50,071 bases of DNA. It comes from Methanoregulaceae archaeon PtaB.Bin056. Lineage in GTDB: Archaea > Halobacteriota > Methanomicrobia > Methanomicrobiales > Methanospirillaceae. The first letter of the stretch is position 1. Each line of letters starts with the position of its first letter. The notes under the pieces were generated by a model. That model searched no databases. It had not been told where the DNA came from and saw only the letters and a program-made list of their open reading frames with translations. Shown in pieces: positions 42,786 to 50,071 of the stretch. The stretch is taken from NCBI GenBank assembly GCA_002067095.1, contig MVQD01000067.1, positions 1 through 50,071 on the forward strand, written 5' to 3'. The translations under genes and the position numbers were made by a program.

Positions 42786-43949
42786 ATGAAGAAGAAGTAC
42801 CTGGTTATCCTCGGAGATGGGATGGCGGACGAGCCTGTCCCCGGGCTCGGAGGCCGGACACCCCTCGAGGCAGCGAAAACCCCGAACATGGACCGCATCG
42901 CAAGGGAAGGTTCCTGCGGCCTCCTGCGGACCGTCCCCGACGGGTGCGAGGCAGGCTCCGATATCGCCAACCTCTCGATCCTCGGCTACGATCCCCGCCG
43001 CTACTACACGGGGAGGGGCCCGCTTGAGGCGGCGAGCATCGGGATATCCCTCGGGAACACCGACATGGCCTACCGCTGCAACCTCGTCACCGTCAGGGAC
43101 GGGATCATGGAAGACTTCTCTGCAGGGCACATCACGAGCGCGGAGGGGGCTCTTCTCCTCTCTTCCCTGGAGCGGGAGGTGTCTCCCGCGCGGGTATATG
43201 CAGGCGTGAGCTACCGCAACCTGCTGGTCCTTCCGGATGCCGGAGGGGCGACGACCGTCCCTCCCCACGACATCGTGGGCCAGGAGGTCGCACTCCATCT
43301 CCCTTCAGGCAGGGACGCACCCCTCCTCCTGGCCTGCATGCACGCATCGGAGAGGGTCTTTGCAGGCCACCGCGTGAATGAGGACCGGGTAACCCGCGGG
43401 CTCCGGCCGGCGACGCAGATATGGCCCTGGAGCGGCGGCAGGGTCCCCGCGCTCCCGCCTTTTCACGAGAAGTACGGCATGCGGGGCGGGATCATCTCCG
43501 CAGTCGACCTCCTCAAAGGCATAGGCAGGTATGCGGGGATGGAGATCATCGAAGTCCCAGGTGCAACAGGGTACCTGGACACCGACTACCAGGCAAAGGC
43601 GCGCTATGCGCTCTCGGCACTGAAGCGCCTGGACTTCGTCTACGTGCACGTCGAGGCTCCTGACGAGGCCGGCCACCTCGGGAGCGTGGAAGAGAAAGTG
43701 ACCGCAATCGAGCGGCTCGACGAGATGATAGGCACCATCATGCAGGAGTTCCGGGGGGTCATTGCAGTCCTCCCGGACCACCCGACACCTGTACGGACCC
43801 GGACCCATTCCCGCGAACCGGTTCCCTTTGCGGTTTTGGGAAAAGGAAAGGACGGCTGCCGGTCGTTCTCCGAGAAGGAGGCAGGCAGAGGAGACTTTGC
43901 GCTGATGGAGGGGCCGGACTTCCTCCCTCACCTCTTTTCCGAAGGCTGA
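42786..43949 (+). CDS. apgM: 2,3-bisphosphoglycerate-independent phosphoglycerate mutase (archaeal type)
   Basis: The 387-residue alkaline-phosphatase-superfamily enzyme has VILGDGMADEP with the first metal Asp, KTPNMDRIAREG, GSDIANLSILGYDP with the catalytic Ser, and the late HVEAPDEAGHLG and VLPDHPTPV metal sites. It interconverts 3- and 2-phosphoglycerate. It lies 25 nt after the epimerase gene and may be in its operon. The ATG at 42786 fits the family start. Confidence 0.92.
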   Translation: MKKKYLVILGDGMADEPVPGLGGRTPLEAAKTPNMDRIAREGSCGLLRTVPDGCEAGSDIANLSILGYDPRRYYTGRGPLEAASIGISLGNTDMAYRCNLVTVRDGIMEDFSAGHITSAEGALLLSSLEREVSPARVYAGVSYRNLLVLPDAGGATTVPPHDIVGQEVALHLPSGRDAPLLLACMHASERVFAGHRVNEDRVTRGLRPATQIWPWSGGRVPALPPFHEKYGMRGGIISAVDLLKGIGRYAGMEIIEVPGATGYLDTDYQAKARYALSALKRLDFVYVHVEAPDEAGHLGSVEEKVTAIERLDEMIGTIMQEFRGVIAVLPDHPTPVRTRTHSREPVPFAVLGKGKDGCRSFSEKEAGRGDFALMEGPDFLPHLFSEG

Positions 43950-44025
43950 ACGGGCACGTCCACTCGCGAGACGAGCCCTCCAGGGGGAAAGATTGGTATC
44001 CCCCCGTCGCCATCACTGGTGTGGC

Positions 44026-45558
44026 ATGAACGAGTCATGGCTGTTCGCCGAGCTCGAACGGGTGGCAGGGCCGCTCACCCCCCTGCAGAGGATACTCCTC
44101 GGTACCGACGGTTCGGTGACAAGGATCCTCGAGCTTGCGACCGGGGCACCGGTAACCATCACCACCCTTTTGCAGACAGTGGAATCGGCCGGGCCAGAGG
44201 TCGCAGAGATACTGGCTGTTCCCCTGGGCCAGGAGGTCAACCACCGCATCGTGGAACTGAAGAACACCAGAACCGGCGAGACCCTCATCTACGCAGAGTC
44301 CTATACGCCACTCTCCCGGCTCTCGCCGTCATTCCGGGAGGACCTGATGCGGGCCGATACCCCGATCGGGAGGATCCTGGAGCAGCACCAGCTGGAGACG
44401 CGGAGGGAGATCGTCAAGATGTCTGCCGGCCAAAGGCCGGCTCCGGTCGCCGCGTCATTCGGGCTCTCTGGGAAGCCGAGGTTCCTCTCCCGGCAGTACC
44501 GGATCATCCACCAGGAGCACCCCCTGATCCATATCGAGGAGATCTTCCCCGCCGCGCTCTTTTCGGGAGAGACGAGGGTGGTGATCGATGCGCCTTCAAG
44601 ACTGCACCTGGGTCTCCTCGACATGAACGGGGCGCTCGGGAGGGTTGACGGGGGAATAGGGCTTGCACTCGACGATCCCAGAATCGTCATCTCTGCAAGG
44701 CGGAGCGATACGTTCCTCGCGGAAGGCGGTGACGCGGACGCACGGGAGAGGGTCCTTGCCGCGGCGTCGGCAGTCTCCGGCTCACTCAACCTTCCCGGCG
44801 CCGCAGAGTTCACCATCCAGGCGCAGTTCCCCGGCCACGCAGGCCTTGGCAGGGGGACTCAACTCGCCCTCTCGGCTGCGTGTGCACTCTGCCGCCTTTA
44901 CGGCCAGGACTGGACGGCCAGGGACCTGGCGCGGATGACCGGGCGCGGGGGGACTTCGGGGATCGGGACCGCGGCCTTTGGAGCAGGGGGGTTCATACTC
45001 GACGGCGGGCACTCGTTTGGAGCGCGCCTTGACAAGACTGCGTTCCTTCCCTCCTCGGCCTCGCCCGGGGTCCGACCCCCGGAAGTGATCCTCCGGCGCG
45101 ATTTCCCGGAGGCCTGGAAGATCCTGCTGGTTATTCCTGACATCGCACCCGGGGCAAGCGGGGGAGCCGAGAGAGATCTCTTCAGTCGGTACTGCCCGGT
45201 GCCGCTCGAGGAGGTGCGCGAACTCTGCCACCTCGCGATGGTGTCCCTCCTTCCGGGCCTTGCCGAGGAGGACCTTGACCTCTTTGGCTCTGCGATCAAC
45301 AGGATGCAGGAACTCGGGTTCAAGAAGGTGGAGAACCAGCTGCAGCCCTCTCTGGTCGCAGACCTCATGGAGGCGATGCGGGATGCAGGCGCGGCGGGTG
45401 CGGGGCTGAGTTCGTTCGGTCCCGCGGTATATGCCATCGGAGAAGGGCGGATGCAGGACGTGGAGAGTGCGGCAAGGGAGACCATCCCCTCTCTTGGGGG
45501 AGACCGTGTGCTCCTCACCAGAGCCAGGAATTCCGGGGCGGTGGTCACTGTCGCATGA
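44026..45558 (+). CDS. mptG: chorismate lyase-like (DUF98) domain fused to beta-RFAP synthase MptG
   Basis: Residues 1-175 look like a DUF98/UbiC-type chorismate lyase (LTPLQRILLGTDGSVTRILE; LIYAESYTPLSRL), which would make 4-hydroxybenzoate and pyruvate from chorismate. Residues 187-510 are MptG: IDAPSRLHLGLLDMNGALGR, GLGRGTQLALSAACAL and GRGGTSGIGTAAFGAGGF of the GHMP-like fold. MptG condenses a benzoate with PRPP, releasing CO2 and pyrophosphate, the first committed step of methanopterin synthesis. The fusion fits work proposing 4-hydroxybenzoate, not 4-aminobenzoate, as its true substrate. The ATG at 44026 follows GGTG. No in-frame stop divides the halves. Confidence 0.88.
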   Translation: MNESWLFAELERVAGPLTPLQRILLGTDGSVTRILELATGAPVTITTLLQTVESAGPEVAEILAVPLGQEVNHRIVELKNTRTGETLIYAESYTPLSRLSPSFREDLMRADTPIGRILEQHQLETRREIVKMSAGQRPAPVAASFGLSGKPRFLSRQYRIIHQEHPLIHIEEIFPAALFSGETRVVIDAPSRLHLGLLDMNGALGRVDGGIGLALDDPRIVISARRSDTFLAEGGDADARERVLAAASAVSGSLNLPGAAEFTIQAQFPGHAGLGRGTQLALSAACALCRLYGQDWTARDLARMTGRGGTSGIGTAAFGAGGFILDGGHSFGARLDKTAFLPSSASPGVRPPEVILRRDFPEAWKILLVIPDIAPGASGGAERDLFSRYCPVPLEEVRELCHLAMVSLLPGLAEEDLDLFGSAINRMQELGFKKVENQLQPSLVADLMEAMRDAGAAGAGLSSFGPAVYAIGEGRMQDVESAARETIPSLGGDRVLLTRARNSGAVVTVA

Positions 45559-45623
45559 CCCCTCCCGCCAGGGCAATTTGGGGGAGGCACTTTCATTAGA
45601 ATGTGCCGCGCTAGTATGGTACT

Positions 45624-46118
45624 ATGAGCGGGCCAAGGACCCTCACCATCGGGATCACGGTGAACCTGGAGCACTACGAGAACCTCCGTCTCGAAGTGAA
45701 CGGGGAGGTGAAGGACCAGGAGGATGCCCGCGACCTTGCCCGGTTCCTCTCCGACGTGCTCGGGACCTACGGGCGCGGCGACCCGGCGACCGCCGAGAGG
45801 ATAGAGAGCTTCCGGCGCCGTGTCCTCCCTCCCGATGGAGAGAGGCGCGACCCGGTCTCAGAAACCCCTGGAAAGGGAGATGAGCCCGCTTTGGCAGGTG
45901 CTGCACCCTGTCCAACGCCCGCTCCGGCATGCGAGACCACCGCGCCACCTCCCGCGTCGCGAAGCCCCCCCTCGCCACTATCTGCGGCTGAAAAAGGGCC
46001 CGCAGCAGGAGCATTCATATGCGAGGAATGCGCAGCACCAGTGAACCAGGCGGAGCAGAAGATGAGCATGCTCTTTGCAAGCAGGGTCCTGTGCAGGAAA
46101 TGCCTCAAAAAAGTCTGA
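45624..46118 (+). CDS. zinc-ribbon protein of unknown function
   Basis: I do not recognise the family. The 164-residue protein has a compact N-terminal domain (about 1-68, TIGITVNLEHYENLRLEVNG), a Pro/Ala-rich linker (about 70-125) and a C-terminal zinc-ribbon-like part with CEEC and CRKC (about 130-164). The linker suggests the two ends move independently. It ends 42 nt before the likely orc1 start, so the two may be co-transcribed, hinting at a DNA- or RNA-related role. Confidence 0.7.
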   Translation: MSGPRTLTIGITVNLEHYENLRLEVNGEVKDQEDARDLARFLSDVLGTYGRGDPATAERIESFRRRVLPPDGERRDPVSETPGKGDEPALAGAAPCPTPAPACETTAPPPASRSPPSPLSAAEKGPAAGAFICEECAAPVNQAEQKMSMLFASRVLCRKCLKKV

Positions 46119-46160
46119 CGGGTGAATCGCGTTGAACCGGATGGAGAAGGTGTTGCCCTG

Positions 46161-47285
46161 GTGAAGAAGAACCTCCTTATGTGGGATGAGACTCTCTTTC
46201 GTGACCCGGAGGTGTTTGAGATCGATTACGTCCCCGAGCAGTTCAACTTCCGGGAGACGCAGATGCGCGAACTCGCGTTCCAGATCAGGCCTGGGCTGCG
46301 GGGGGGCCGGCCCCTCAACACCATCTGCCGCGGCCTCCCCGGGACGGGCAAGACCACCAGCGTGAAGAAGCTCTTTGCCGAGATCGAGGAGACCACCAGG
46401 AAGCTTGTCCCCATCCATGTCAACTGCCAGATCGACAACACCAAGTTTGCCATCTTCTCCCAGATCTACCGGAGGCTCTCGGGCCATCTCCCCCCCTCAT
46501 CGGGGACCTCCTTCAAGCAGGTCTTCGATGCGATCGCGAGGATCCTCGCAAAGGAGGAGCAGGTGCTCCTGGTAGCGCTCGACGACGCCAATTACCTGCT
46601 CTACGAGAACGAGATAAACAAGGTGCTCTACACGCTCCTCCGCTCTCACGAGGCATATCCCGGGACGAGAGTGGGGGTGATCATGATTGTCAGCGACATG
46701 GACGTGGATATCGCACGCGAGGTTGATGCGCGGGTATCCTCGGTCTTCCGGCCGACCGAGATCTACTTCCCTCCCTATACCACTGAGGAGGTAAAAAGCA
46801 TCATCAGCGAACGGGTGATGCAGGGGCTCTACCCCGGGTGCCTCCCGTCCCCCATGTTCGATCTCGTGGTGGAGCAGACGCAGAAGAGCGGGGACTTGAG
46901 GGTGGGCGTCGACCTGCTGAAACGTGCCGCGCTGAACGCGGAGAAGCGGGCAAGCCGCGTGATTGAGACGGAGGATATATGCGGTGCCTACAAGGTATCG
47001 CGCTACCTCCACCTGGCATACTCCGTGAAGTCCCTCAAGGCCGAGGAGAAAGCCCTGCTTCTCACCCTCGCCACCCATGCCGGTGAGGGAGGGGAGATGA
47101 ATGCCGGGGAGGTCTACAAGGCAGTCAAACAAGAGTCCGGAGTCGGCTACACGCGCTTCTATGAAATAGTGAAGAAGTTCGATGCCATGCGACTCGTGAA
47201 CCTGGAATACCGTGACGGGAAGGGCCGCACGAGGGTGATCACCCTCAGATACGACCCGGCAAAAATAATCGAATACCTCTCCTGA
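46161..47285 (+). CDS. cdc6: ORC1-type DNA replication protein (Orc1/Cdc6)
   Basis: The 374-residue AAA+ protein has Walker A GLPGTGKTTSVKKLF, Walker B VLLVALDDANYL, sensor motifs and a C-terminal winged helix (about 290-374). It recognises replication origins and loads the MCM helicase. The GTG at 46161 is chosen because GGTG lies 8 nt upstream and MKKNLLMWDETLFRDPEVF matches the family start; a GTG at 46122 adds 13 residues. No origin-recognition-box cluster is evident in its short flanks, so it may not be the origin-linked copy. Confidence 0.9.
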   Translation: MKKNLLMWDETLFRDPEVFEIDYVPEQFNFRETQMRELAFQIRPGLRGGRPLNTICRGLPGTGKTTSVKKLFAEIEETTRKLVPIHVNCQIDNTKFAIFSQIYRRLSGHLPPSSGTSFKQVFDAIARILAKEEQVLLVALDDANYLLYENEINKVLYTLLRSHEAYPGTRVGVIMIVSDMDVDIAREVDARVSSVFRPTEIYFPPYTTEEVKSIISERVMQGLYPGCLPSPMFDLVVEQTQKSGDLRVGVDLLKRAALNAEKRASRVIETEDICGAYKVSRYLHLAYSVKSLKAEEKALLLTLATHAGEGGEMNAGEVYKAVKQESGVGYTRFYEIVKKFDAMRLVNLEYRDGKGRTRVITLRYDPAKIIEYLS

Positions 47286-47289
47286 TCTT

Positions 47290-47300
47290 TTTATAAAACG
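47290..47300 (+). promoter_or_regulatory. mch TATA box
   Basis: TTTATAAAAC about 60 nt before the mch start is the clearest TATA element in the region; the gap to orc1 is short, so mch has its own strong promoter. Confidence 0.6.
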
Positions 47301-47360
47301 ATCATTTGATAACTCTTATCACTTCTGCTGCTATGTTCTATGGTAAAGGGGGTACTCCAC

Positions 47361-48305
47361 GTGCTCAGTGTAAACGAACTTGCCTTAGAGATTTTTGAAA
47401 ACCTGGCGGAATACGCCGAAGAATTCAACGCTGCATACCATGAACTTGATAACGGCGCACGGATCATCGATTGCGGGGTAAGCACACGGGGAGGGTACGC
47501 GGCCGGCCGCGCCTTCACCGAGATCTGCATGGGAGGACTTGGAGAGGTCAATTTCAGGATGGCAGACATCAGGGAGTTCCCCCTTCCTTTCATCGACGTG
47601 TTCACCGACTTTCCCTCAATCTCCTGCCTCGGCGCCCAGAAGGCAGGATGGACGATCAAGCACAACAACTACTTCGCCATGGGCAGCGGGCCTGCAAGGG
47701 CACTCTCCCTCAAGCCCAAGCACACCTACGAGGTGATCGAGTACGAGGACGACTTTGACTCGGCGGTCATTGCCCTCGAGAGCGACCACCTCCCCAACGG
47801 AGAGGTCATGGAGAAGATCGCAGAGGACTGCCATGTCGACGTGGGCAACGTCTGCGCCGTGGTTGCCCCCACGGCCTCAATCGTGGGTTCCATCCAGGTC
47901 GCCGGCCGTTGCGTGGAGACTGCCATCTACAAGCTGAACGAGCTCCACTTTGACACCCGCAAGGTCGTCGCGGCATTCGGATGCGCACCCCTTCCCCCCG
48001 TCCGGGGCCCGAAACTTGCGATGGGGGTGACAAACGATGCCACCATCTACCACGGAAGGATCATGCTGACCATGAAGGCCCCCGAGATCAAGGACTACCT
48101 GGAGAAGATCCCAAGCAACAAGTCCAAGGGATACGGAAAGCCCTTCAACGAGATCTTCAAGGAAGCAGGGTACGACTTCTACAAGATCGATACCTCCCTC
48201 TTCTCCCCGGCCGAAGTCGTGATCAACGAGACGTCTGAAGGCGTAGTCTACCACTGCGGCGCTGTGAACCCTGAAGTGACGCTCAAGTCGTTCGGGCTCA
48301 TCTAA
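47361..48305 (+). CDS. mch: methenyltetrahydromethanopterin cyclohydrolase
   Basis: The 314-residue enzyme hydrolyses or forms 5,10-methenyl-H4MPT in the CO2-to-methane pathway. Landmarks are DCGVSTRGGYAAGR, MGSGPARAL, VAPTASIVGSIQVAGR and the late GKPFNEIFKEAGYDFYKID. The GTG at 47361 (MLSVNELALEI) matches the family start and has GGGGG 8-9 nt upstream; an ATG at 47340 would add seven residues. An oligo-T tract follows the stop. Confidence 0.96.
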   Translation: MLSVNELALEIFENLAEYAEEFNAAYHELDNGARIIDCGVSTRGGYAAGRAFTEICMGGLGEVNFRMADIREFPLPFIDVFTDFPSISCLGAQKAGWTIKHNNYFAMGSGPARALSLKPKHTYEVIEYEDDFDSAVIALESDHLPNGEVMEKIAEDCHVDVGNVCAVVAPTASIVGSIQVAGRCVETAIYKLNELHFDTRKVVAAFGCAPLPPVRGPKLAMGVTNDATIYHGRIMLTMKAPEIKDYLEKIPSNKSKGYGKPFNEIFKEAGYDFYKIDTSLFSPAEVVINETSEGVVYHCGAVNPEVTLKSFGLI

Positions 48306-48315
48306 CCACGCGTCC

Positions 48316-48322
48316 TCTTTTT
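48316..48322 (+). terminator. oligo-T tract after mch
   Basis: A T5 run in CTCTTTTTGG lies about 12 nt after the mch stop and probably ends its transcript. Confidence 0.45.
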
Positions 48323-48444
48323 GGTCCCCGGCACGGGGGTGCCCGGCTCCCTGGTCCGGAATTAATGCAAGTGAGCCGGGTTTCCGGCCCTCACGGTGCC
48401 TTCGAAGAAAGACTGTTGATGCATCGGAGAGAACAATTCAAGGT

Positions 48445-49101
48445 ATGGACACCCCGCGCGAGGCATGGAACGCCGACTACGCGATGAGAGGGCGGCGATG
48501 GGCCAGGGGCCACTGCAGGCTGCCGTCATTTCATCCCCACGAGAGGGTGCTCGACGCCGGGTGCGGCGACGGGAAGAGCCTGGCCACAATCGTTGGCGAA
48601 CGGGAATTCCCGGGGGGTGTCGGCGCACGCTGCCCCGAAGTGGTGGCATTTGACTTCTCCCGTGAGGCGATCCGGATATGCGCATCCCGTTTTTCGGGAA
48701 ACGAGTGCGTCCACCTGGTATCGGCCGACGCGTCCAGGATGCCGTACCGGGCAGCATCGTTCGATGCGGTGCTCCTCTTTCACATCCTCGGCCACGCCGC
48801 CGCCGGGCCGAGGAGAGAGATCTGCAGCGAGGTGGAGAGAGTGATCAGGCGCGGGGGGTATGTCTACCTCCGCGTCTTCTCTGCCGCGGACTTCCGCTCA
48901 GGGAAGGGAGAGGAGATCGAGGAGATGACGTTTCTTCGCGGCGACGGCACTTTCACCCACTATTTCTCTCTTGCCGAGATCCCGGCGCTCTTCCCGAACC
49001 TTTGTCTCATCTCGATAGAGAGGGTCTCCTGGACTCTCCGGGTGCGGGGCGAACACCTGCCCAGGGAGGAGATTCATGCGGTGTTCCGGGCAGGCGCCTG
49101 A
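48445..49101 (+). CDS. class I SAM-dependent methyltransferase
   Basis: The 218-residue protein has the SAM motif VLDAGCGDGKSLATI, then VVAFDFSREAIRICASRF, SADASRMPYRAASFDAVL and RVIRRGGYVYLRVF, the usual order of motifs I-IV. The substrate cannot be told. It stands alone between mch and the tRNA gene. A 7-bp hairpin (CTCCCCG/CGGGGAG, 49188-49204) lies downstream. Confidence 0.85.
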   Translation: MDTPREAWNADYAMRGRRWARGHCRLPSFHPHERVLDAGCGDGKSLATIVGEREFPGGVGARCPEVVAFDFSREAIRICASRFSGNECVHLVSADASRMPYRAASFDAVLLFHILGHAAAGPRREICSEVERVIRRGGYVYLRVFSAADFRSGKGEEIEEMTFLRGDGTFTHYFSLAEIPALFPNLCLISIERVSWTLRVRGEHLPREEIHAVFRAGA

Positions 49102-49187
49102 GGGAACCAATCGGAATGCCATACCAGCCCATGGCGTCCCCTGCCCCTCCTCCCTTTATCCGCATCACCTGGCGGAGCGAGGGGAAT

Positions 49188-49204
49188 CTCCCCGTCGCGG
49201 GGAG
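49188..49204 (+). terminator. hairpin after the methyltransferase gene
   Basis: CTCCCCG (49188-49194) pairs perfectly with CGGGGAG (49198-49204) around a TCG loop, followed by an A-run. It likely marks the end of the upstream transcript. Confidence 0.4.
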
Positions 49205-49222
49205 AAAAACCCGATGGATGAG

Positions 49223-49230
49223 TTTAATAC
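49223..49230 (+). promoter_or_regulatory. TATA box of tRNA-Val
   Basis: TTTAATAC lies about 30 nt before the mature tRNA 5' end, the expected distance for an archaeal TATA box with a short 5' leader. Confidence 0.5.
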
Positions 49231-49259
49231 CCACACCGTTGAATCTTTCAGGCAAATCG

Positions 49260-49333
49260 GGGCCCGTGGTCTAGTCGGTTATGACGTCGCCCTTACACGG
49301 CGGAGGTCGCCGGTTCGAATCCGGCCGGGCCCA
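49260..49333 (+). tRNA. tRNA-Val (anticodon TAC)
   Basis: The acceptor arms GGGCCCG (49260-49266) and CGGGCCC (49326-49332) pair perfectly, with A as discriminator. The D-arm reads GTCTAGTCGGTTATGAC, the anticodon loop CTTACAC gives TAC (valine), and the T-arm has GGTTCGAATCC. There is no intron, and CCA is not encoded. A T5 run near 49359 may end transcription. Confidence 0.95.
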
Positions 49334-50071
49334 CTATTCTCCTGTATGCCTTGCCGCTCTTTTTATTCAGGGAGAATACTGTGAGCGAGTTTCCGGGTGC
49401 GCATTCAGATATTCGGCAGCCGGGTTTCGCGGGGCAAGGCCGGTGCCTGAGAATGACGGCAGGGTGTAAAAGGTGCCTGCGCGGAATTATATGATGGCAA
49501 CAGGGCTCTTTTCGCATATCCTGTGTCATGCTCCATATCTGAGGTGCCGACCCTGGGGCCCTGGCCATGCGAGGTCCAGGGGAGACCGCGTGACTCCACG
49601 AACACCGCATAACACGCAAGGCCGGAATAGCAGGAGCGATTGTTGAAGCGCACCCTGCCATCTCTTTACGCATCACCCGGTAGAAATATTTAAATATCAG
49701 GAACTGCGGCACCACCAGGATTTCATGGAAAAAAAAGGCCGCGTTTATGCGTTCCATGGTGAATCGGTCTCCTCAGTCTGCCTGAAACGATGAGAAGAGC
49801 GAATTTTGACGTTCGTAAAAATACTGATTAAAATGCTTTATTTGAATTTTTAAACCCAATAAATTGATTTCTACCCTTGCATGACCATAAGGCTCCCGAT
49901 TGGCAATTCCGTCATAAAACGTCAGACGCGTGCCAAAAGAGACCCGGAATAATCACTTTGAACGATGTAATTTATATAGAAGAAGATGAAATGGATTTTT
50001 TGGTGCACCGTTCAGCGGGCGACGCCTGCCTGAAAAAGCACTATACAATCAAGGTGGCATCAATATAGGCA
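49334..50071. other. gene-free, AT-richer tail after tRNA-Val
   Basis: No protein gene is supported in the last 738 bp; open frames are short and lack motifs. Base composition turns clearly AT-rich from about 49.68 kb (for example 49800-49865), unlike the rest of the window. No second copy of the tRNA 3' end, no integrase and no known repeat is seen within the window. The next gene probably begins beyond the end. Confidence 0.5.

Noticed and set aside
46122-47340. Replication origin next to orc1/cdc6.
   Set aside because: Flanking gaps are only about 40-75 bp and show no repeated origin-recognition-box motif or AT-rich unwinding element.
49877-50068. A 63-codon frame near the window end.
   Set aside because: No recognisable motif or ribosome-binding site; composition looks intergenic.

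Overview
The window comes from a hydrogenotrophic methanogen of the Euryarchaeota, most likely the order Methanomicrobiales. The support is a methenyl-H4MPT cyclohydrolase, methanogenesis marker protein 12, a methanopterin-biosynthesis fusion protein, a four-subunit pyruvate:ferredoxin oxidoreductase, archaeal Orc1/Cdc6, archaeal ribosomal proteins (L7Ae, S28e, L24e), EF-1alpha next to S10, and a CetZ-type tubulin. Genes are GC-rich, tightly packed, often overlap by 4 nt (ATGA/GTGA) and use GTG and TTG starts freely. The genus cannot be fixed from reading alone.

Layout. 1-1.3 kb: gene-free DNA with a cluster of perfect hairpins, then a response regulator with two PAS-like domains. 3.2-5.9 kb: DUF5806 protein, MobB and phosphoglucosamine mutase in one overlapping operon. 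6.3-7.5 kb: an acylphosphatase meeting, tail to tail, a solitary cas1 with no CRISPR array or other cas gene. 7.8-12.1 kb: two phenylacetate-CoA ligase paralogues, a double-ACT protein, and a convergent hexulose-phosphate synthase/RraA fusion. 12.2-12.5 kb: a dispersed repeat element. 12.6-16.5 kb, minus strand: nitroreductase, a frameshifted DUF3821 surface protein, TraB, YkgJ and the GMP synthase glutaminase subunit. 16.7-19.9 kb: cobamide genes (CobT-like, CobZ-like, CobS) and a small siroheme reductase-like ferredoxin protein. 20.4-22.0 kb: EF-1alpha and S10.

22.0-31.5 kb is a cell-surface block: Agl23-type membrane protein, CetZ coupled to a single-anchor coiled-coil exoprotein, FAD oxidoreductase, polyprenyl-phosphate glycosyltransferase, LPG-synthase-like membrane protein and a DUF2298 membrane enzyme that appears to use a CTG start. 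31.6-32.9 kb: L7Ae, S28e, L24e, NDK. 33.0-33.8 kb: a tandem array of 213-214-bp repeats related to the 12.3-kb element. 33.9-36.6 kb: nitrilase-family hydrolase, threonine synthase and a membrane-anchored exoprotein. 36.9-39.8 kb, minus: porCDAB. 39.9-41.8 kb, minus: methanogenesis marker 12 and a DUF368 transporter. 41.8-49.1 kb, plus: sugar epimerase, phosphoglycerate mutase, a chorismate lyase-MptG fusion, a zinc-ribbon protein, Orc1/Cdc6, Mch and a methyltransferase. A tRNA-Val(TAC) and an AT-richer gene-free tail end the window.

The most notable items are the 214-bp repeat family, which has conserved hairpins, a covarying long-range pairing and a second locus with inverted ends; the solitary Cas1, in which the catalytic Glu position appears to be His; the chorismate lyase-MptG fusion; the CetZ/exoprotein pair; the CTG start; and the frameshift that cuts off the membrane anchor of the DUF3821 protein. 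All functional assignments rest on motif recognition by eye; no database search was run.
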